Notes under the pieces: generated by a model
The model's input: only the letters and a program-made list of their open reading frames with translations
Told to the model about the DNA's origin: nothing
The model's database searches: none
Position numbers and translations under genes: made by a program
Origin: Alopecurus myosuroides
Taxonomy: Eukaryota > Streptophyta > Magnoliopsida > Poales > Poaceae
Assembly: GCA_028641055.1 (NCBI GenBank)
Contig: CM054063.1
Span: forward strand, 43,062,328 to 43,126,327
Direction: 5' to 3'
Length of the DNA stretch: 64,000 nucleotides
Shown here: one piece after another, positions 23,811 to 34,958 of the stretch
Position numbering within the stretch: the stretch's first letter is position 1
How the letters are laid out: each line of letters starts with the position of its first letter

Positions 23811-25881
23811 TCAAGTATTTTCAAGTGAAGAAGCATCAACATCATAACTTGCTCTAATAATAGAGTCAAAAGGTAACTTAATCCTCTTTATAGGAAATTG
23901 TTCCATACCTTTCTTGAGGGGGAATTGATATTTAATACTCCCCTCTTTCATATCAATAACAGCACCAACAGTTCTAAGAAAAGGTCTTCCCAAAACAATA
24001 GGACAAGAAGAATTGAATTAAATGTTCATTACAAGAAAATAAACAGGGACAAGGTTATTGTAAACCATAATAAGAACATCGTCAATTCTACCAAGAGGTT
24101 CCTTCTTAGAATTATCAGCAAGATGAACATCGAAATAACAGTGTTCCAACGGTGGTAGATCAAGCATATCATAAAGCTTTTGAGCCATAAAAGAGATACG
24201 GCCAGCACCAAGATCACACAAAGCATTGCAATCAAAATCATTTACTTTTATCTTAATGATAGGCTCCCAAGCACCATCTAATTTCCTAGGGATATAAGTT
24301 TCAAGTTTCATCTTTTGTTCCCTAACTTTCATGAGAGCATTGGTAATATGTTTAGCAAAGGCCATATTCATGGCACTAGCATTGGGACTTCTAGCAAGAT
24401 TTCGTAGAAACATAATAACTTCAGAGATATTGCAATCATCAAAAGTAATGGGACCATTATCTCTTACATCTCTAAAAAATTCAGCTTATTTATTAGAAGT
24501 AGTTTCAGCAATTTGAGGCAATTTAGCACGTTTCACCGAAGGGGTGGGGACTTTGTTAACACCAACTACTTTAATATTGATAGTAGGAGGTTTACTAGCA
24601 CTTGGAGCTTCAGTTTAACTAGTAGTGATGATAGTGCAGACTCTAGCAATATTATTCTTTCTAGCCAATTCATCTTCTCTTTCCCACCTAGCACGTAATT
24701 CAACCATCAACCTAACATTATTATCAATCTGAAATTGGATGGCATTCAAAGTTTTACTTTCTTTAACATCATGTGGAAAAACCTTCAGTTTTAGAAAATC
24801 AACATCAATAGCTAGGTTGTCCACTTTAGAGGCAAAAACATCTATTTTACCAAGCTTTTCCTCAACAGATTTATTAAAAGCAGTTTGTGTGCTAATAAAT
24901 TCTCTAAGCATGTTTTCAAGATCAGAGGTAGAAATTTTATTGTTATTATAGGAATTGCCATAAGAATTAACATAACTATTATTAGGAGGATAAGGCTTAT
25001 AATTTTTTCCACCAAAATTATTTCAATAAGCATTGTTGTTAAAATTATTATTTCTAATAAAGTTCACATCAACATGCTCTTCTTGAGCAACCAAAATAGG
25101 CTAAAGGAACATTATTTTGATCAACTTGAGCTTTACCATTAACAAGCATAGTCATAATAGCATCAAGCCTTTCACTCAAAGAGGAGATTTCCTCAGCAGA
25201 ATTTAACTGCTTACCTTGTGGAGCTTTCTCAGTGTGCCACTCTGAATAATTTATCATCATATCATCAAGAAGCTTTGTTGCATTGCCCAAAGTGATGGAC
25301 ATAAAGGTACCTCCAGCAGCTGAATCCAATAGGTTCCTTGAGGAGAGATTCAGTCCTACATAAAGAGTTTGTATAATCATCCAAGTAGTCAGTCCATATG
25401 TGGGACAATTCTTCACCATAGTTTTCATTTTTTCCCAAGATTTAGCAACATGTTCATTATCAAATTGTTTAAAATTCATTATCTCACTTCTCAGGGATAT
25501 AATCTTATCAGGAGGATAATATTTTCCAATGAAAGCATCTTTACACTTTGTCCATGAATCAATACTATTTCTAGGCAAAGATAGCAACCATTCTTTAGCT
25601 ATTCTTCTCAAAGAGAAAGGGAACAATTTCAGTTTAATAATATCTCCATCCACATCTTTATATTTTTTCATCTCACATAGTTAAACAAAATTATTAAGGT
25701 GAGCAGCATCATCATCGGTACTAACACCAGAAAATTGCTCTTTCATAACAAGACTTAATAAAGCAGGTTTAATTTCATAGAAGGAAGCAGTAGGAGCAGG
25801 TGGAGCAATAGGTGTGCAAATAAAATAGTTGTTGTTTGTGCTAGTGAAGTCACACAACTTAGTATTCTCATAGGAACTCAT
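23811..25881 (-). pseudogene. Athila-type gag and protease of composite B, decayed
   Basis: The gag frame starts near 25881 (MSSYENTKLCDFTS), meets a TAA at 25681-25683, and continues in frame to 25069 with KLKLFPFSLRRIAKEWLLSL and DAFIGKYYPPDKIISLRSEI, the clear Athila gag core. After frame changes near 25060, a protease region lies at 24413-24018 and 23993-23811. These two share one frame separated by a stop. The protease shows NALCDLGAGRISFM in place of a standard Asp-Ser/Thr-Gly triad region, then MGRPFLRTVGAVIDMKEG, the end block of Athila protease. RT and integrase do not follow. The products would be capsid and protease for a non-autonomous element. Confidence 0.8.
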
Positions 25882-26046
25882 TTTAACTAAATAACAGCAA
25901 GCAAATAAATAACAGCTATAAAGTAAACTAATTTTTGTGTGTGTTTTTTATATAGAGAAGAAAATAAGACAATAATAAAAACAAGACAGTAAACAAAATA
26001 AATAGGTTGAGAGTGAGAGACTCCCCTTGCCAAAAGACTTCTTCCT

Positions 26047-26063
26047 CCCCAGCAACGGCGCCA
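26047..26063 (-). promoter_or_regulatory. Composite B primer-binding site, inner copy
   Basis: On the minus strand it reads TGGCGCCGTTGCTGGGG after AAGGAATTTC. It is the better preserved of two copies and matches the element C site in its first 11 bases. Confidence 0.8.
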
Positions 26064-26118
26064 GAAATTCCTTATGAGGGCTGACGTTGACGAGGGAGTA
26101 GCTGCTTCTTGATGATGG

Positions 26119-26135
26119 CCCCAGCAATGGCGCCA
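26119..26135 (-). promoter_or_regulatory. Composite B primer-binding site, outer (duplicated) copy
   Basis: On the minus strand it reads TGGCGCCATTGCTGGGG, again after CAAGGAATTTC, and lies directly next to the LTR end. It differs from the inner copy by one base (G to A). The copies are 72 bp apart, so the LTR-adjacent segment was duplicated. Confidence 0.7.
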
Positions 26136-26144
26136 GAAATTCCT

Positions 26145-27738
26145 TGATGCTCGCGGTGGCTACAGAAAATTCCTTGCTACACCTTGATGGTACCAGGAAT
26201 CCTTGTTGCTATGGATGGTGTGTTGGGAACCCCAAGAGGAGGGCGTGATGAGCAAGCGGTAATAATTTCCTTTAGTTAAGAACCAAGGTTATCAATCCAG
26301 TAGGAGGAAGAGGATCTTTGGAAGGTTGATACCACTAACGGTGGTGATGGCGCCTCACCGGTGTCAGCCCCAACGCGGAACCTGCACACAACACAACCAA
26401 AATACTTTGTCCCAACAGTACAGTGAGGTTCTCAATCTCACCGGTCTTGCTGAAAACAAAGATTAGACGTATAGTGTGGAAAATGGTGTATGCTTGCAGT
26501 AAGTAATGAAAGCGGGAAATTGTAGTGATTTTTTTAACAGTGTAAGAAAATGGACCGGGGTTCATAGGTTCACTAGTGGTGTCTCTCCATAAAAGATAGC
26601 ATGTTGGGTGAACAAATTACAGCTAGGCAATTGACTAATAAAGGTTGCACCGTAGTGCACATTCATGACATGATGACTACTATGATATTTAGTGCAGGCA
26701 TTACAATAATATATATAGACCGTAATCCAACTGCATCTATGACTAATAATCCACCCTGATGTTATCATCCGAACCCCCTTAGCTATTAAGTTTCAAGCAA
26801 CGGATAATTGCATTAAACAGTGTGTCTAAAGTAAGCAATGATTGTACACGTGGTCACTCACACCGCTGTTTTCTCCCTAGTGGCAACAACACATCCTCCC
26901 CCGTCACGTTTCTGTCACTCGAGCACAGCCGAAAAGGAGGTATGAACCCACTATAGAGCATAAAAACTCACTCTTGGAGTCACTGGCAACTACTTGGCTA
27001 GAGCAACAACTAGCAACGGAAAGCATGCAAGATCACAAATAACATATGCAATAAAGACTATAATCAACTTGGCATAAGTTCAATATTCATCGGATCCCAG
27101 CAAACACAGCATATAGAATTACATAAGAACAATCTCGATCATGTTAGGCAGCTCACGAGATCTAAACATGGAGGCATATGAGGAGGAGACAACCATCTAG
27201 CTACTGCAATGGACCGTAGTCCAAGGATGAACTACTCACGCATCACTCCGGAGGCAGGCATGGTGATGGAAAAGCCTCCCGTGATGATCTCCTCTCCGGC
27301 AGGGTGCCGGGAGACAGCTTCAGAACCCCCTGATCTATGGTTGACGACGACGGCGGCTGCGGAACTTTTTGGAGATATTTGATCAGGTTCCTAGGTTTTT
27401 CATCAAAGGGGAATATATAGGTGAAAGGGCATAGGCAGTGGAGCCAAGGGGGCCCCACACCACCCTGGTGTCGGTCTTCGACTCCTCTTCGGTTTTCTGG
27501 ATGCTTCCGGGGAAAATAGGCACTTCGGGATTTGTGGGGTCCAATTCCGAGAATATTTCCAGAACAACTTTTACGAAATAAAAACAGAAGAAAACAGGGA
27601 GCTCGCACTTGGTATCTTGTTAACAGGTTAGTCCCGGAAAATGTGTAAAAATGCTATAAAGAGGGGAGAAAACATGTATCAATTGATATAACATTATCAT
27701 GGAACATCAGAAATTATAGATGCGTTGGAGACGTATCA
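26145..27738 (-). repeat. Composite B upstream LTR
   Basis: On the minus strand it runs from TGATACGTCTCCAACGC at 27738 to about GCGAGCATCA at 26145, roughly 1.59 kb. It is preceded by a polypurine-like tract (AAGCTTGGGGATGCT) and followed by the primer sites, so it has internal sequence on both sides. The exact 3' end is uncertain. Confidence 0.7.
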
Positions 27739-28324
27739 AGCATCCCCAAGCTTAGTTCCTACTCGTCCTCGAGTATGTAAACGATAAAACCCAATAATTT
27801 CTGAGGTGACATGCCATTAAGTTAAACTTGATAAATATAATGTAAAAGCATATGTACGCTGAGATCATATAACTTAAAACACAAACATGATAAATAGAAC
27901 TTCAATAATAAAGCATAGCAATCACTTTTCATCATCAAGAGTATCTCAAATAAAGGATCATGGATAAGAATGCAAAGAAAGATAAACGTTTGTTTCAAGT
28001 ATAGAGAAAGCATGGCAAAGTGGTATTTCGCTAGTCCTTAAGAGTGGGACAAAACATAAATGCAAGGACACCTTCAAAGTTCACGAGGAAGACTAGAGCA
28101 AATAATTTGAGAACAAACAATATCACATTATAAGTCAATTATTGATGTTTATGGGACAAATGCACATAGAACTCAGAATGGCAAAAATGCTCTCTCAATT
28201 GTGCATAAAGTTAGAAGATGGAGACTCAACATAAAAGTAAAAGAAAGGCCCTTCGGGAGGGAAGAAGGGATCACTCATGTGCTAGAGATTTTTATCTTAT
28301 TAAACAGAGGTATTAAAAAGTTTG
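27739..28324 (-). mobile_element. Extra internal 3' end of an Athila-type element
   Basis: This noncoding piece matches the minus-strand internal region at 21178-21745 and the plus-strand end of element D. It sits upstream (minus sense) of the 27738 LTR and stops at TATTAAAAAGTTTG, where it is fused to an LTR interior with a shared TTTGGGG-like microhomology. Confidence 0.65.
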
Positions 28325-28527
28325 GGGTCTAGTTCTGAGAATATTTCCAGAACAACTTTTCTGAAATAAAAAACTGTAGAAAAGAGGGAACTGGCACTTG
28401 GCATCTTGTTAATAGGTTAGTCCCGGAAAACGTGTAAAAATGCTATAAAGAAGGGAGAAAACATGTACCAATTAGAATAATATTATCATGGAGCATCAGA
28501 AATTGTAGATACGTTGGAGACGTATCA
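28325..28527 (-). repeat. First ~200 bp of an Athila-type LTR
   Basis: On the minus strand it begins TGATACGTCTCCAACGTATC at 28527 and ends inside the LTR at a GGGTCTAGTTCTGAG-like point. Its left edge is fused to internal sequence and its right edge to the plus-strand C LTR, with CA shared at the join. Confidence 0.7.
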
Positions 28528-29656
28528 TGCCTCCCCGCGGGCTAACCGCTGGCCGCGCCGGGGGGTGGTGTGGGCCCCTAGGGCGCCCACCGCCGTTGCC
28601 CTTTCTCCCATATACTCTCCGATGCATAAACCCTAGGGGAATCGGCTTTTTCCACCAAAAACATTCGTAGCTCCGCCGCCGCCAACAACAAGTTTCGCGG
28701 GACAACAATCTCTGTTCCGGCACCCTGCCGGATGGGGAAGTGTCCCCGGAGCCATCTCTATCGACCCCACCGCCATCTTCATCGCCGTTTCTATCTCCTA
28801 TGATGAGGAGGGAGTAGTTCTCCCCCGGGGCTGAGGGATCTATCGGTAGCTATGTGTCTCATCTCTCTCTCCCATGGTGTGATCTGTATGTGATCATGAG
28901 CCTTGTAATCTAGTTGAATATGTAGATGTACTCTTCATCTGTTATGCTACTCGAGTGGTTTTGTTATGAGATCTCCGTAGACACTTTGATGATGGTGTAG
29001 AGGTGATAGTGTGTGCACCGTTTGGTTTAGCATGATATTTATATATTGTGTTGGATGACCATATGAAATTGTGGTGTTTGTCTAGTACCTTCTAGGGTAC
29101 TCATAGTGACAGCGTGGGGTTAACTAGACATGGGAATGCGACTTTGAGGAGTGCTGTTACAGCCCTACGCAATGAATTGGTGTTTGTTATTCGACCGGAG
29201 AGTGGTTCGGAGTAGCATAGTGAAGAAAGAATATTTATGCATTCCATTATGTTTTCATTGTTGACAGTGTCCACTAGTGAAAGTAGGATCCCTAGGCCTT
29301 GTTTCTAAGCATTGATACACCGTTTACAATCAGTTGTACTACATGTTTGCTCGCTGCCATTTTTATTTCATATTGCTATTATCACTTATACACATCCATA
29401 TTACTTGTATTTCACTCTCTGTTTGCAGAATTAGTGCACCTATACAACTGAAAATTGTATTAGGTGTGTTGGGGACACAAGAGACTTCTTGTATCGTGAT
29501 TGCAGGTTTGCTTGAGAGGGATACCTTTGACCTCTTCCTGCCTGAGTTCGATAAACCATGGGTAATCCACTTAAGGAAAAATTGTTGTTGTTCTACCAAT
29601 CTCTGCACTTGGAGGCCCAACACTGTCTACAAGAATAGAAGAGTGCATAGACATCA
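28528..29656 (+). repeat. Element C 3' LTR, 5'-truncated
   Basis: It starts TGCCTCCCCGCGGGC, corresponding to position about 2842 in the 5' LTR, so roughly the first 285 bp are missing. From there it runs with high similarity to the end at 29656 (TAGACATCA). It keeps the uninterrupted version of the site into which the Tat element went in the 5' LTR (28942-28970). Confidence 0.8.
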
Positions 29657-29827
29657 CTTCCACGTTGCTGTTGAACCGGCAGTGCGCCCTGCCACCTCAG
29701 CTGCATCAACCTTCAGAGATTTCTTGTCCTCCTACTGGTCGATTCAACCCTGGTTTCTTTTATGAGGGAAAACTTGCTGATGCACTCTTCACACCTTGCA
29801 CTTGGGGTCTACCAACGTTAGTAATCA
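29657..29827 (+). repeat. Element D 3' LTR, remainder
   Basis: CTTCCACGTTGCTG continues the D LTR from where element C entered it and ends CTACCAACGTTAGTAATCA. This matches the minus-strand LTR end at 19630 and, more loosely, the solo LTR. Confidence 0.85.
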
Positions 29828-30350
29828 TGGACTTGTTCCAGGATGATGGTGTGAGGAGGTCACGAAGCTTCACAACCTGGATCCAGCGGAGCCTCCACTT
29901 CCTCATGTGATTGTACACCTAGGTGGAGGTCACCTCTGCTCCACAATGCTCAAAGAGCGCCTTCGCGCAACCAGTAAGATGCACCTCCTTTAACCCTACG
30001 TCAGTCCTGATCCCATACTTACTAGAGTGGACATGTGCGTGAGGACAAAGTTGCGCATGTGTGCAAGCCATGTCATAGTTCCCTTGTTCTTCGGAGTCCT
30101 TTTGTTCGCCGCAGCAACAACGTTGTTCAGGAAGTGAGGAACAACGAGGCTTGGTGAGGATTCCATCATCGGTATGTTAGACAAAGGCTGGGAGTCATCC
30201 ACATAGGAAGGGATCTGCGAGTCCCCCACTAGAACCAGGGACATACTAAACTTGTCGTGGTACATCTCCTACATCGAGCATGCAAAAGATAAGGTGGAAA
30301 GAAGACCACGACATGTGCACGCAAAACATAAGGTGGAAACAAGACCACCC
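29828..30350. other. Unassigned sequence right of element D
   Basis: A minus-strand ORF at 29996-30265 (89 codons) includes PHFLNNVVAAANKRTPKNKG. I do not recognise it with confidence; it might be a decayed Myb/SANT-like transposon ORF1. No terminal repeats or target duplication were found. A direct repeat of about 35 bp (GATAAGGTGGAAAGAAGACC and a diverged copy) lies at 30287-30350. Confidence 0.35.
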
Positions 30351-30639
30351 CAGGCGCGTCCAGGGGGTGCGCCGTCCTATGGTGTGCCCCCCCCCCCCCC
30401 CCCCCGTGGCCCCTCACAGGGCCTCTTCGGGACTCCGTGGAACCTTCAGAAATTCTAAGACTTCCGGGCTTCGAATTTTCCAATTCTGAGAATATTTCCA
30501 GAACAAATTTTTTGAAACTAAAAACAACAGAAAACATGGAAAAAATTAACATGCAAACAATATGTAAACAAAACTTGTAACAAAGAACATGGAAACAACA
30601 TGAAACATTAGAAATTAGAGATACATTTATGACGTTTCA
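30351..30639 (-). repeat. Athila-type LTR fragment with a C19 run
   Basis: On the minus strand it begins TGAAACGTCATAAATG at 30639 and follows the first part of the D-type LTR before breaking off near 30351. A run of 19 C (30387-30405) lies in the GC-rich LTR middle. Confidence 0.65.
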
Positions 30640-32525
30640 GCTACACATACTGAAACTTCTGCTGATTCTAAAAATGCTTCTAATAATTTTGATGATGCTT
30701 CTACTATGCTTGATGAGATTGGTTCATTAGGTCCCTTCCTGGATTCCACAATTTCTAGATCTAAACAAATTGAAAATACCAAAATTCCTACCAAAAATCT
30801 TGGTACACCTATTAGTTCACCTGAGTCTAGAGATAGTCCTAGTGATGATCTTGAAGAAACTTATATTGAAGAACTAGATGATGACTTTATTGAAGAATGT
30901 CATGCTACCACTAGTGCAAGGGCTATTAAGAGTCTTCTTGCAAGACGTGTTGTTAGATATAAACCGTCTCCTGATGCTAAGTTTGCTACATGCCCCATAA
31001 ACATTTAAGATAAGGATTATGATTTCTCTCTAGATTTATCTTATATACCTATTGTTGAAGGAGAACCTTTTTGTGGTACTGAAAATGAAAGTGCTATGGA
31101 ACATATGAATGAGCTCTCATCTTTGAGTAGTTTATTTTCTGATGATATCAAGAGACGAAGTTACTTTGTTGCTAAATTTTTTCCTTTCTCATTGAAAGAT
31201 AAAGCTAAAACTTGGTTTAATAACTTATCTCCTAGATCTATTGATAGTCCTATTGGTTTGGTTAATGCTTTCTTTCAGAAAAAATTTCCTGCTAGTTCTC
31301 AACATGCCGCTTTACAAAAAAAAATCTACTTTAAGAGAATTGAAAGAGAGAAAATGCCTAAATCTTGGGCAAGATTTTGTTCTTTACTTAGATCTAGTCC
31401 TGGACATCAATTAGCTAAAAATGAACTCCTAGATATATTCTATAATGGACTAACTGTTGAATCTAGGACATGCCTGGATAGTTGTGCTGGTTGTGTTTTC
31501 AGGAAAAGAACTCCTCAAGAAGGTGAGGAATTACTTGCTAAAATAAGCAATAATCATGATGATTGAAATATACCTGAACCTACCCCAACACCAACACCAA
31601 ATAAGAGGGGAATGATTGAATTAAATGATGAACTGATGAGGGAAGCCAAGATATCTCTTAAAGAGAAGGGTATTAAATCTGAAGATGTGAAGAATTTACC
31701 ACCTATAAAAGAATTATTAAGGCAATCCCTCACCCATCTACAGTTGAGGTACACCCCCTCCGATATTTTCATAATAGAGATATTTCCTAGTCTAAACCAC
31801 CTGATCAATGCCTTGATGAATTTGATAATTACATTGTGAAGCAAGATAACTTTAGTATGAAAGTGCAGAATCATGTAATGAACAATTTTAGAGCTATTGA
31901 TAATTTGCATGATATAATAGAGAGAACATCTAATGATGTTAAAATGCTTGTCAAACATTTCCATATGGTTCAGACTCAAATTGATCAACTCACTAAGATG
32001 CAAAAGTACTTCCTAGTTAATGCTTCTAGAAAAAAACATGTTTATGAAATAAATACTAGAAGTGGTATTTCTACTCAGGATCCTTTGTATCCTGAGGGAC
32101 ATCCTAAAATAATTGAACAAGATTCTCAACAAGCTAAAAAAAATAGTACCCCTTCTAAATAAAACAAGAAGAAACACAAAACTGTTGTAGAATCTCCTAA
32201 ACCTGCGAAAGATCCTAATAATATATATGTCTCTGATGCTGAAACTGAAAGAGCTAATGATAAGAATGATGCTTCTGATAAAGAAGAAATTGAAGTTGAA
32301 TCCAGAAACCAAACTAAAAATGCAAAGTACACTTAGGAGGATTTCATTGCTAATAAACATGGTAATGAGAGAGAACATTGGGTATAAAAATCAATGTCTT
32401 TTCCTAATAAGAAACACAAATCAAAGGAAGAAGAACATTATAACAAGTTCTATGAGTGGATGAAACCTTTGTTTTCACAAATTCCTTTGACTATAGATCG
32501 AGTTCATCATGTTCCGACATTTGGG
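30640..32525 (+). pseudogene. gag: Athila-type gag fragment, plus strand
   Basis: A frame from about 30706 to 31839 has stops at 31006-31008 and 31564-31566, then shifts frame near 31836 and continues in pieces to about 32525. The core includes FAKFFPFSLKDKAKTWFNNL-type sequence at about 31165-31225 and LLDIFYNGLTVESRTCLDSC followed by EELLAKISNNHDD, diagnostic of plant Athila-lineage gag. The second stop lies where a Trp codon is usual (NHDD-stop), consistent with TGG to TGA. No protease or pol follows; a second Tat-type element replaces the rest. No paired LTR is evident. Confidence 0.75.
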
Positions 32526-33513
32526 TAAATGGCACTACCTCGATCTGCTTATTTTCTTCTCCATCTTTTTAACGCCATTGCCTAAGCCGACTTCCAGGTT
32601 TCGGTTTGCCATGTCAGCCACTTTGTCCAATTTATTCTTTTGGTTTTGGTAAATAGCTTCGTGGTGGCTTTCTTCTTTTGCTTGGAGGATAGTTTTTTTT
32701 TTCGAGGCTCGTTTCCTGTCAATTCCCCAACATCACGATATTACCTATTTTCCTTGCCATCTTATTATCCGTTTTCATTATGGCCTGGTGGAGGTGTTTT
32801 GGGATCTTCTTGCTCTGCTTCCTCGGTATCCGACTTTTCAGTTGGTTTGGCCATGACTACTTCGTGAAAGCTTCCCTGCATGGATTTGATCTTTGTTTCA
32901 AAAACCTGCATCATCGTCAGAATCTAAGTTACGACATGCAGATCCGGTTTCCGAAACCAGCTTTGCTTCAATCGCTTCTAGAATAGATTTGGCTTCCGAG
33001 CTTGTCGCCTGATTGCGGATTCTGGGTCATCCACCTTTTATGTGGGTTTGTCGGTTTCTACCTTTTCCACGAGATTTTCGTCTTCCGTATTCTCAGCGAT
33101 CTCTGATTGCACCATGCCAACAAAGTGTAATCTGGGGGTGGACATCTCCTGAGAGGCAGCGAACTCGGTCATGCTTTGGCGGTATGCAGATACTAATTTT
33201 TGGTCCACCCCAATGTATGAATAAGGAAGACCGTTCTGAATACGGTGTCAAAGCCGTCTTGTACCAGGCATAGGGCGGGTGGGATAAATTTACTTCCACC
33301 ACGGAAACCCATCGCTTCCGTCGTTAAACCTATGAAAACGCTAGAAGATCCAATAGGAAGGACACAAACACTTACCAGGTGATTCCGTGCGAGCAAATAA
33401 GATTGTTGTCGATGAAGCGTCCGAAGTTTCCGTCGAATTCTAGGCTTCCGACAGTGATTGTGCTGCCAATTCCGCCGAGTATTCCTTCTCGGAACGCCAC
33501 CCTTGACGTCGCT

Positions 33514-33532
33514 GGCCCCACAGTGAGCGCCA
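33514..33532 (-). promoter_or_regulatory. Primer-binding site of the second Tat-type element
   Basis: On the minus strand it reads TGGCGCTCACTGTGGGGCC, two bases after the LTR end. It resembles the TGGCGCCCACCGTGGGGC-type primer site common in grass Tat elements, with two changes. Confidence 0.65.
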
Positions 33533-33534
33533 GC

Positions 33535-34078
33535 TGTCGAGTGTAATTAGTTAGGTGCATGGTAAGGGGTGCCATAAGCCTTATGGTAGAGTCGTGGGTG
33601 AAAACATAGGGGACTTGCCAGAGGCGAGGACACAGTTTACCCAGGTTTGGTACGTCGCAACTAAGGCAACGTCCTACTCTTGCAATCTCACTAAATCGGT
33701 GTTGAAGCCTAAAGTACGCAAAGTACAATGTGAATCTAGGTTTCGCTATCTCGGTGAGGTTGTGCTCTCGTCAATCTAACTTATAGCTTCTGTCTTTAGA
33801 GGCTGCTCCCGTCCGGCTTTATATAGATAGCCGGACTAGGACTTACATAAAGGAAACCTTGAAGTCTACGGAAAGTATTCCTATTCTTGGAAAGTAAAAC
33901 ATCCCGCTTCTTCCCCAAGCCGTATTAGTTATTGTGCCGTAATCTGGGTTCTTCTAGAATCTGTCTTCCTGTGCGCCAGCTTACTGACCCACGCAATGGA
34001 TTTTATTCCATTACCTGTGTGTCAGCCTGATAATCCAGCCTTTGGCCAAGCCGGATATGCCCTCATTTGGCATTATCA
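33535..34078 (-). repeat. LTR of the second Tat-type element
   Basis: 544 bp with TGAT...GACA ends on the minus strand. A TATATAGATAG-like motif at about 33819-33832 (minus-strand CTATATAAAGC) is a likely TATA box of the LTR promoter. Confidence 0.7.
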
Positions 34079-34420
34079 GGTAATATCTTAGGCCTTTTAT
34101 CGTGCATTGTATCTTAGTGTGTTATCCTACATGCTGGTGAATTAGAATAAGCAATCACTATAATGCAATATGTTTTAAGAGTTGTATCTAAGTGTAGTTA
34201 AATTTAATGATTTTGGTCATATACTTGGATGTGATTAATCTATCATATTTTTTTGCCTATGATTTAGTGCAAAATAGTTGTATTTATATAACATACACAT
34301 AATCTCTTTTCATTAAATATAGTGGCATATCAACATATTGCCTGCGATACCGTGATATAATACAAACATTAGGAAAGTCCATTCTAAGAGTAAGAAGATT
34401 TTTTCTCTATTAGACGCAAT
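34079..34420. other. AT-rich unassigned sequence
   Basis: No gene, repeat or element edge was recognised here. Confidence 0.4.
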
Positions 34421-34572
34421 GTTTTAAATAGCGGGCTATCCCATACAACCGCAACCCTTAAAAATAGCTATAGCGGGGCTTTAGTGGGCTATAGCGAGAA
34501 TATAGCGGCAAATTTTACGTGGAATCATTTAACGGCAACATGCTCAAACTGCTATAGCGGGCTATTTAAAAC
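34421..34572. mobile_element. Small MITE with 19-bp inverted ends
   Basis: GTTTTAAATAGCGGGCTAT at 34421 is mirrored by ATAGCGGGCTATTTAAAAC ending at 34572, with two mismatches in the inverted comparison. Internal repeats of TATAGCGGG-type motifs fill the 152-bp element. A target duplication was not clear. Confidence 0.65.
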
Positions 34573-34958
34573 TATGATTACACGAGATGTATTCTCTCAT
34601 AATATTCTCATAACTTATAACAGACTAGATTTTGTTGAATAAAATGTTTTTGTCTTTCATAATCAACATGGACATGCTTCTAGGCATTCAACCCATGGTT
34701 GGATAGCTAGAAGAATGGTTGTACCTTTAGCCAAAGAATTCAAACTCGAGGTTGTATACTGGTGTGTCACGTTAAGGTGAAATATTTTTTCACCGGAACA
34801 AGACGTTCTGTCAATAGCGAGGCATATTATTGTGAATTTGTCAATCTCAAGATCCGACCAGACAATTCAGTCTATCAGAGGTGTCGATATGGGTAGGATA
34901 TGTGTGTTCATAAAGTTGAGTGTATGTGTCTATCTATGGTCTGCGAAAAAAAATTGTA

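Larger units (their letters stand above)
19630..28527 (-). mobile_element. Composite Athila-type element B (minus strand) with extra LTR pieces
   Basis: Read on the minus strand: an LTR head (28527-28325), an internal 3' end (28324-27739), a full LTR (27738-26145), two primer-binding sites, gag and protease remnants (25881-23811), a noncoding 3' region (23810-21178), and a second full LTR (21177-19630). There is no RT or integrase. The two full LTRs start differently (TGATACGTCTCCAACGC versus TGATACGTCATAAACGC) and are clearly not a recent pair. No target duplication is visible: left flank CTACA, right flank TGCCT. The right edge joins a 5'-truncated LTR of element C. Recombination between elements best explains this. 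Confidence 0.7.
2556..29656 (+). mobile_element. Element C: non-autonomous Athila-type Ty3/gypsy retrotransposon, heavily nested
   Basis: The 5' LTR starts TGATACGTCATAAAC at 2556 and the 3' LTR ends at 29656. The flanking 5-mers are ATTCC (2551-2555) and CTTCC (29657-29661), a target duplication with one mismatch inside the LTR of element D. A primer-binding site follows the 5' LTR at 13510. The internal part has a gag-like frame and a long unknown frame, with no protease, RT or integrase seen. It is split by a Tat element (3257-12800), a Harbinger element (17284-18832) and composite B (19630-28527). Confidence 0.8.
32526..34078 (-). mobile_element. 5' part of a second Tat-type element (minus strand)
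   Basis: On the minus strand an LTR (34078-33535) is followed by a primer-binding site and about 1 kb of leader without a convincing gene. The piece ends abruptly at about 32526 in the Athila gag. The LTR starts TGATAATGCCAAATGAGGG and ends CTCGACA. Leader sequence has scattered short frames only. No 3' LTR is in the window, so this is a truncated copy. Confidence 0.7.

Noticed and set aside
29996..30265. Myb/SANT-like transposon ORF1 fragment
   Set aside because: Only a loose resemblance to the pattern, without the Trp-rich core and without terminal repeats; kept as unassigned.
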